Positions 57,641 through 64,000 of a stretch of 64,000 bases of DNA are shown in pieces. The DNA lies in NCBI GenBank assembly GCA_015680685.1, contig MNCI01030115.1:48550-112549 (forward strand), written 5' to 3'. Source of the DNA: Gnetum montanum (lineage: Eukaryota; Streptophyta; Gnetopsida; Gnetales; Gnetaceae). The translations under genes and the position numbers were made by a program. Position 1 is the first letter of the stretch. Every line of letters begins with the position of its first letter. The notes below the pieces were generated by a model, which worked only from the letters and a program-made list of their open reading frames with translations, was not told the origin of the DNA and ran no database searches.

Positions 57641-58224
57641 TTTTGATTTTTAAGGCAACTTGATATTCAAATCTTTTGTTGCAATTTTAAGGCCTGTACA
57701 GGAAACTAACCATAATCAATTTGTTGCAATTTTGTGATAAGCAAAGGACCTACATTTTTCTTGTATGCATCAAGGCCTCCCTAGATCACAACCATAATCA
57801 TTATTGTCCTTCAGGGTTGTACCTATTGGCTTTTAATCCCGTTGGGCTTACCCTTTTTTATTTATAATGTTATGATAAATAATCTATATGGTTAGTAAAT
57901 CTATAGGATTTCTAATTTTCATGATATTAAAACTTATTCAAACATGGCCCCATGCAAGCATGGGAGAGTTTACATCAATAGTTGGTAGATCTTTAATTCA
58001 ACTCTTGTCATTATCTTAGAAAATGAGGTAAGAATTTATAAAATAATATTTAATACTTATATAAATTTTTCTTACTTATATTTTGTTTGCAGAATAAACA
58101 AGAGACAATTTCAAGCTCAAAGTAGAAATCAAATTATTAAAGCATAGGAGCATAAAAGGAGCATTAACACTAGGAGAAGATAGTGAACATGGATTCATTT
58201 GAGGACAAACAAAACCTAAAAGGC
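57641..58224 (+). mobile_element. Internal 3' part of a B-family element (B3)
   Basis: 58110-58224 matches the 3' internal end of element B (AAATTATTAAAGCATAGGAG, GAACATGGATTCATTTGAGG). Upstream sequence to 57641 has no match in B and no recognised gene. 58030-58092 looks like a short intron: GAG|GTAAGAATTT to TTTGTTTGCAG|AAT. Confidence 0.5.
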
Positions 58225-58767
58225 TACGAAATGAATATGGTGCCTCTTCATAACAAGTGTTATCATTATCGTCACAAGGCCCAAAAGGAGAGTTGTAATT
58301 GAGATCCTAAAAGGCATGTTGTAATAATAGACATGTCTCTCAAGATGAATTTTGGGGGTTTAACCTAAGGTATTTATACCCAAGCATAGAGGTCATATTA
58401 GCATGGAGTTGTAAAGCCAATAAAGGCAAGTTACGGGTACCAGGTGAAGCAGGATAGGAAAAGGATTGGCCATCCCTTCTAGCCTGTTATAGGCCTAACT
58501 ATGATGACAATGCTAGTTTGCCTCTAAGGGATAGACGTCGAAGGAAGAAAAGCCCAAGGAACACTCCTAGAGCATGATCCAAATACACTATTCTGCATCA
58601 ATAACGCATTCTTCTCTTTTTCCTTTTGCATTTTCCCTGTTATTTTCTTTACGCTTAATGTTGAATATTACATAAATTTGATGTTTGGTATGTTATCATC
58701 TTATGCCTAGTGTTTAATATAATGTATATTTGATGTTTGTCATGACATCTAGAAATAGGATGTCACA
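58225..58767 (+). mobile_element. LTR, B family (copy B3)
   Basis: Collinear with 18635-19177 (GGTGCCTCTTCATAACAAGTG to GGATGTCACA), lacking the first ~25 bases of the LTR. Contains the uninterrupted GGTCATATTAGCATGG junction. Instead of AATAAAGC it has AATAACGCATTC in the poly(A) region near 58601. Confidence 0.75.
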
Positions 58768-59349
58768 TTTGAGATATCTTTCCTAGCTTTTCAATACTTC
58801 AAATGCCCTCATACATGTCTTAAATGTTAAATAACCACTTCTATTACTAATGATGCACCACTTTTTAAAAAATTGTTGTTTCTACATTTGAGGATAAGAT
58901 GTCACAGTTGTTAAAGACAAGAAAAGAGAAAGTAAATATTATGAAAGATAAGTGTTTGAAAATTTAAAATATCAAACAAGGGTTAGAAGCAAGAGGATGA
59001 ACTAAATTAGTAGAAACAAATCTTGGGAGAAACCACATGAGAAATATTATTGAAGAAAAAAATTTTCATCTACCTAAAAATTAACTGATGAAAGCTTCAC
59101 AGATGTCCATAACAATGGAACCACATGATCATATTGTTAGAAGAGATCACATCCCAAAATCATATTCAAATCTAAAACTAATGAAAAGAACCATCACATA
59201 AAGCTAAGAAAAGAAGCAATGATAAGAGAGATATAATTCCAATTGATACCAAAAGAAGCAACCCTTAGCAAGTATATAAAAGAAAAAATTAAAGGTTTAG
59301 AAATTATCAAAATAAATCATTTAATTGCAAGATGATGTTGCATGCATCT
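58768..59349. other. Unassigned AT-rich stretch
   Basis: No gene visible. GATAAGATGTCACA at 58895-58908 resembles the end of a B LTR, perhaps a remnant of another copy. Confidence 0.35.
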
Positions 59350-59923
59350 ACAATAGGGCTAAGCACACATTTGTGTATGGCAATAAAGACAAACTTTCTG
59401 ATAAATCTTGCAGCATATGGACTAAGCTAAATAGGATTTAATTATTGTTAAATGATTAATTGCTTTCCTAGATACTTAATCTCTCTCAACCCTTAACTCT
59501 CCTAGTTAAGTGCATTTAGTACAACTGCTTCGAGCACGTATGCTATGCTTAGTAACCCAGTAACGAGTAGCGTTTGGTAATCCCAGCAGCATTGCACTAG
59601 TTCAAGGTGTGTACGGCAAGTGGGAATGGATACTGGTGCTAGGACAATTAGAACTTAGTTAGTGAAAGTTAGTTACTTAGTCTCTCCAACCTTTCCCCTA
59701 TTAGCATAGGCGTTAAAAAGATAAAAGATATAAAAATCATGTACCTCAAGCTCACTTAACCATACAACCATGACAAATACAAGTAAGCTTGGGAAGACAG
59801 TGATTGATTAACCTTAAGTGTTCCATAAAGCGCGTAAGCACTTAGTCCTTGGAGTTCGACCGGATCGCGCGTGAGACACTCATATTCGTATGGTTGAGTG
59901 TAGGGGTATCTCGTCACTCATCA
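59350..59923 (+). mobile_element. 5' LTR of Athila-like element C3 (left-truncated)
   Basis: Matches the last ~570 bases of LTR C2: TGTATGGCAATAAAGAC, GGTAATCCCAGCAGCATTGC, GGAGTTCGACCGGATCGCGC, ATTCGTATGGTTGAG and CACTCATCA. The first third, including the TATA box, is absent. It is followed by a primer site. Confidence 0.8.
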
Positions 59924-59924
59924 T

Positions 59925-59942
59925 TGGCACTGTTGCCAGGGA
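59925..59942 (+). promoter_or_regulatory. Primer-binding site of C3 (tRNA-Asp type)
   Basis: TGGCACTGTTGCCAGGGA, one base after the LTR end; three transitions from the tRNA-Asp type site used by plant Athila/Tat elements. Confidence 0.8.
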
Positions 59943-60069
59943 CTTAGTTGTTTGTGCACTACGTAGAACATAGGAAATCATCAATATCATTGGGAAGCTA
60001 GAACGAACCCTTAGGGTTAATTAGAAGAAAAATTAAACAATGGTAAATAGCATACCAAACAAGACAACA

Positions 60070-62630
60070 ATGTCTTCTTCTTCTGACAAAAAAACTTCAC
60101 CGCCTAGGGATAACACAAGAGACAGTCGGCGGCACAACACACGTAACCCAGATCCGCCAGTTCCTCAAAAATTCTGTGTGGTATATACTCATCATGATGA
60201 GTATATACCTAACTTTACTTTTATCCTCCATCAAGATGAACAACTGCGTTGGAGAGACTTGCAGGGTAACATAGTGTTGCCCCCAGATCGAGCAATCCCC
60301 AACATGCTCCTTCGTGCTCTTGCACAAATAGGCATGTCACAGTTGTACGCGGAATATGTTGCATGCGATTACGACACAAGGGATTATCATCCCACCACAG
60401 CGCAATGCCAAAGGAACTTGCGATAGGAGAGACACTATACATCGTTGAAGGGCAAAGAACCCCATAACACTCTACCCGTCTTAAGCGAAATTGAGGGTGG
60501 TGAACCTATTTCAATAGGTTCTGCACAAAATGATGTTCCCCCTCCAAACGATGGTGAGGAGGTGGTGTATCAGAACCTTCGCTCCACGATTCATAACCCT
60601 GGTTCTAATCCCCATGAACACCAAGTGTTCAATGAGGGAACACAAACATATGATAAGAGTAGGCAGTCTGATCGTCATCACAATCGGGGCTGGGATCACC
60701 AAAGGGAAGGTAGAAACATCGTCATGGCGATGGTTCTCCTTCCTCTTCACGTTCATCGTCTCATTCACCCTCTCCTTTTGTATCAAGACGCAATCACAAA
60801 GAACCCAACCATGAGGATAAGGGTAAGCAAAGTGAGAAACCTTGACGAGAGAGTTGAGAATGAGGACGAGGGCACTCTAGGGAATCATGGCAGAGAAGAA
60901 GGGAAAGTAGGGAACCTCGTAGACATCATAGACACTATGAGAGAAATGACCATGAAGAACCCCTACTTGCAACCAGAAGCATTTTAGACATTACGGAGGC
61001 TGTTAGAATACCTACAAGGCACCAGAATGATAGCAGGATCAAGAGACTAGATATGAATAATATCCCATGATTTAAAGGGGGATACAACGCTGATCCTCAG
61101 AACCACTTACAGGAATTTCACGATGCATGTGCCTTGTAGAACATTGAGAACGAGTGGCAAAAATTAAAGTTGTTCCCAAGGACACTCATAAAAAAAGCAG
61201 AAAGCTGGTACCGGTCCGTAGAACTAGAATCCATTCAAAGGTGGAGTACGATGCTAGAACTATTTAATGACAAATATCAAATGTACTCCCGGGTGTCCAA
61301 CTTGCGAAAGCAAATCCAAGGATGGAAGTAGAGAAATCATGAACCCTTGGATGCTACCATGGGCCATTATTATGCTTTGTTACACTATTTCCTTGGCCAT
61401 GGTTACTTGCAATAGGATCAACTATGCCATCTTGTAGATGGACTTAGGCATGAAACCAGGAGAACCCTTGGAACATATGCCCAAGGGAGATTATCGGAGC
61501 TTAGGTCCCATCAGATCCATACATTGTTAGAGCAAGTAGCCAAGGAAGAAGGAGAGCTTCACAAGAGAGAAAGTGCGGAAGAGTACAACCATGATCCTTC
61601 CCTCCGAAAAAGGGAAGTGAGATTCTATGAAGATGAGGAAGAGTCACCACTCGAAGAGTTGGTAAATAAAAAAACCTTTCTGCTTCAAAAATTAACAACC
61701 GAAGTGTCGGCAAAGGTAGATCAAATGTGGGACTCCTTGGATAGTAGATTTGAAACCATCCTTAAATGTAGAGGAGCCTAAGGAGCGAAGTAGTGACTAT
61801 GATAAAAAGAAGAAGAGGGATTTGGACCATGCACATAACAAAGGTAAGGGTAAAATGGCTATCACTGAAGAGGTTGTGGATTCTGATACGAAAAATGATG
61901 GTGGATGTGAGATATGCCAATACGACCATCCTAATGGATGTTGCCTAATAATCTTACATCTACAAGAGTCTAGGGTGTATGCACTCAAGCCAAGACTTAA
62001 CAAAAAGCAAGCACCCAGAAGGTTACCTTATCCCCAAGGTAACCCAAGGCAGTTCCACCAACCCTTAACATATTATCCAAGTGGACCTCCGCCACAACCT
62101 ATCGAGCAACACCAGTAGTGGCAATACCCATAGTCATTGGGGATGCCACCACCAAGGCAACAATACCCTTACCGACAACCGGATCCATATGGCTACTACG
62201 TGTAGCAGCCAGTCTCTCCAAGTGACTCTGTTGGTCATGTGACCCCACAACGTCACTACCAAGCTTGGGAGTATTATAGGACTCCTTCTCCTAAGGGAGA
62301 CACATCACATACATACCATCCTCCAAACCCATATGCGATTCTAACACCAATAGCTCTACTACCACCCGCTCCAGCAATGCAAGGGAAACTCCCCACTCAA
62401 TTGCAGCAACGCAATGCTATGAGAGCTGTAAACCTTCAACCCGTTGTTGGTTCTAACAACCATATAAAGAGAAGACCTTTCTTCAAAACCAACAATCCAA
62501 CCAAGCTCTCACAACCACAAGCAGTTGAGCCTCTGCACACTCCTCCATCAAATAAGGCTTCGGAGCTCCCTTCAAACCAAAAACAGAGCTCAACACACAT
62601 GGTTATGTTAACGCACATCATCACTGACTA
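60070..62630 (+). pseudogene. Gag of Athila-like element C3
   Basis: Start chosen at ATG 60070 (MSSS), shared with C1; an ATG 30 bases upstream (60040) is in frame. A leader with an acidic, aromatic segment (TFILHQDEQLRWRDLQGNI, 60220) precedes an Arg-rich part. The capsid core is at 61040-61500 (FKGGYNADPQNHLQ, WQKLKLFPRTLIKKAESWY, LELFNDKYQ, NLRKQIQGWK), then RTLGTYAQGRLSELRSHQI. A coiled coil (61524-61760), an acidic stretch with CEICQYDHPNGCCL (61907, not a canonical knuckle) and a long Pro/Gln-rich tail (61990-62420) follow. Stops and frame changes are moderate, so C3 is the better preserved of the two copies. Confidence 0.85.
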
Positions 62631-63107
62631 GATTAAGGAGGGCCACCTTCCCAAGAAATTCTTTGACCCCAGAAGCCCTTTAATCTAACTCCAAGTCACT
62701 GAGAATGAACCTCGTAAAGCTCTTCTGGACTCAGGTTCCAGAGTCAACTTAATATTACAAGAGATGTATAAAGCCTAGAACCTGCCTCCACTAAAGAAGA
62801 GCAATATTCACTTAGAGCTGGCTAACCAGTCCATCACTGTTCCTTTGGGACTAGTGGAGGACATAGTTACCACTATGTGTGGGTGGTCATACCCAGCTAA
62901 TTTCCTAGTGATAGAAGTCAACAATAACAAAGGGGGCTTCCCAATAATAATGGGGAGGGCATGACTAAGTACCATAAACACATGCTTAGAAATCCACGAT
63001 CTTTCCTTGGAAATATCTAAGAAAAAAAATTTTGAGAAGATTGAGAAGAAGAAAGTTCCATGCATCATATACAGTGATACAGAGGGTAATGGCATATAGA
63101 AATGTTC
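62631..63107 (+). pseudogene. Protease of Athila-like element C3
   Basis: RKALLDSGSRVNLIL carries an intact DSG active site (62728-62736). LELANQSITVPLGLVEDIV follows, and FPIIMGRA (62940) stands for the I.LGRPFL strand; a stop (62962) follows it. This matches the Athila-type gag-fused protease. Sequence after 63100 no longer resembles the expected reverse transcriptase, so the element is interrupted here. Confidence 0.8.
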
Positions 63108-63395
63108 AGCATTGCCTGCATGCAACTGGTATGCCCAGGAAGTTAACATAAAAAAGTGTCTGTATGTAGCAACCACACAACAAGAAAACACCCAGTGGTT
63201 GACAACTAATCAAAAGAGTGACTCATCAATGTGCATGGAACTAACTGGGGGAACAACTTGCACCCACAACGAAAGCATAGATACACTGGAGCATGAGTGT
63301 TGCCAACTGAAACACCGTGAAAATTGCAAGTCGGCCTCAGGCAAAGATTCGCAATTCCAGCAAGAACGCGCATCAGATTTGTTCGAAGGACAGGT
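63108..63395 (+). other. Open stretch after C3 protease, unassigned
   Basis: A plus frame open from 63112 to 63423 (about 100 codons) has Cys/His residues without a recognised pattern. It may continue C3 or belong to a new insertion. No family recognised. Confidence 0.3.
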
Positions 63396-63432
63396 TTACG
63401 CTCTATTACGCACGGCAGCGTAATGAGCGTAA
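63396..63432. repeat. Near-perfect hairpin, TTACGCT...AGCGTAA
   Basis: TTACGCT/AGCGTAA and ATTACGC/GCGTAAT form two stacked 7-bp arms with a small internal loop (CT against G) and a six-base tip ACGGCA. Confidence 0.8.
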
Positions 63433-63556
63433 TAAGCTTCAAGACAGTCGAAGGCAGAGTTCAGAGAAGCACAACAGGTCGGCACTTTTTCTTGCAATAC
63501 ATGGATAACTTGTCTTTACGCTCGTTACGTGGTGGTGCGTACCATGGCGTATGTTA

Positions 63557-63765
63557 TCAAGTTGTACATTGCCTATGCTTCATTACGCGTAGTTGCGTAG
63601 TGAGCGTAAGTTATACATTGTTTACGCTTCATCACGCGCAGCTGCGTAGCGAGCGTAAACCACGCATTATTTACGCTTCATTACGCGTGGTTGCATAGCG
63701 AGCGTAAGTTGCACACTATTCGCGCTTCGTTACGCACGGTTGCGTAGTGAGCGTAAAACAATTTT
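63557..63765. repeat. 49-bp tandem repeats with internal hairpin
   Basis: Four units in exact 49-bp register begin at 63557, 63606, 63655 and 63704, and a partial one at 63753. Each holds TTACGCTTCATTACGCG-like and GCGTAGCGAGCGTAA-like halves that can pair. Looser units extend back to about 63396 and forward to about 63825. Confidence 0.9.
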
Positions 63766-63876
63766 GAGCTGATTTCCTTTACTCCAGATTACGCTCATAC
63801 ACCAACGCAGCGCGAATGAACGTAAAACAGCCTGAATGCAGCCGAAACACGTGCAACATGTACCTGCTCCTTACAC

Positions 63877-63904
63877 GCACAACACGCAAGCGAGCGTGTT
63901 GTGC
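63877..63904. repeat. Perfect 11-bp inverted repeat
   Basis: GCACAACACGC (63877-63887) and GCGTGTTGTGC (63894-63904) are exact reverse complements around the loop AAGCGA. It lies just after the 49-bp array. Confidence 0.9.
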
Positions 63905-64000
63905 ATAGTCACAGTTTGACTTAAAAGATCATGCCAGCAGGGCCCGCAATATCTGGGACTCACATCATCAGGGTTGCGCCTTTTCCACGAAGCGTCGCGG

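Noticed and set aside
60511-60786. 91-codon minus-strand frame
   Set aside because: Shadow of the C3 gag leader on the plus strand.
63557-63765. Possible CRISPR-like array
   Set aside because: Units are contiguous with no unique spacers, and the setting is a plant retroelement.
1-64000. tRNA, rRNA or other structural RNA genes
   Set aside because: No cloverleaf with A and B boxes and no conserved rRNA segment was noticed on either strand; tRNA-like words found are primer sites next to LTRs.

Overview
The window looks like a stretch of nuclear DNA from a seed plant with a large, repeat-filled genome. A gymnosperm is plausible but cannot be proven from this sequence. I found no intact host gene, rRNA, tRNA or CRISPR array. 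Almost everything readable is decayed transposable-element sequence: Ty3/Gypsy-like (Tat-like and Athila-like), Copia-like, one LINE, and non-autonomous LTR elements, with minisatellites in between. Nearly all reading frames carry stops. Where I read them closely, most stops are one C-to-T or G-to-A change from a sense codon, as expected for old, methylated plant repeats.

Layout. 0.1-1.0 kb: minus-strand gag remnant. 1.47-1.87 kb: two adjoining minisatellites. 3.4-5.0 kb: 3' end and LTR of an L-family element. 6.4-20.5 kb: a nested stack. A LINE reverse transcriptase (6385-6743, resuming at 20096) is split by an L-family solo LTR. That LTR is split by LTR element B (6907-19177, target duplication AAGGA). 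B is split in turn by a complete Copia-like element L (7113-13425, minus) and by a solo B LTR (17795-18385, target duplication ACTTC). B has no recognisable gag-pol but carries an intronless CCR4/ANGEL-like nuclease pseudogene. 20.5-35.7 kb: a Tat-like Ty3 element (A) with gag, protease, reverse transcriptase, RNase H, a second (archaeal-type) RNase H and integrase. Between its protease and reverse transcriptase lies an antisense gene of about 8 exons. 37.3-44.5 kb: an Athila-like element (C1), interrupted by an L-family LTR. 45.3-53.0 kb: a second Athila-like element (D) with integrase, then a long sense ORF in the env position, then its 3' LTR. 53.1-57.6 kb: minus-strand Ty3-like gag-protease (F) with a GC-richer leader. 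57.6-58.8 kb: another B-family 3' end and LTR. 59.35-63.1 kb: a third Athila-like element (C3) with LTR, tRNA-Asp-type primer site, gag and protease. 63.4-63.9 kb: tandem hairpin-forming repeats.

The recurring theme is cargo. Three unrelated retroelement types (Copia-like L, Tat-like A, Athila-like D) each hold a long extra ORF outside the gag-pol set, two of them resembling the plant transposon-associated domain I know as PF20167. A fourth, non-autonomous element (B) contains an apparent processed copy of a host mRNA-decay gene. Family names rest on motif recognition by eye; no database was searched.
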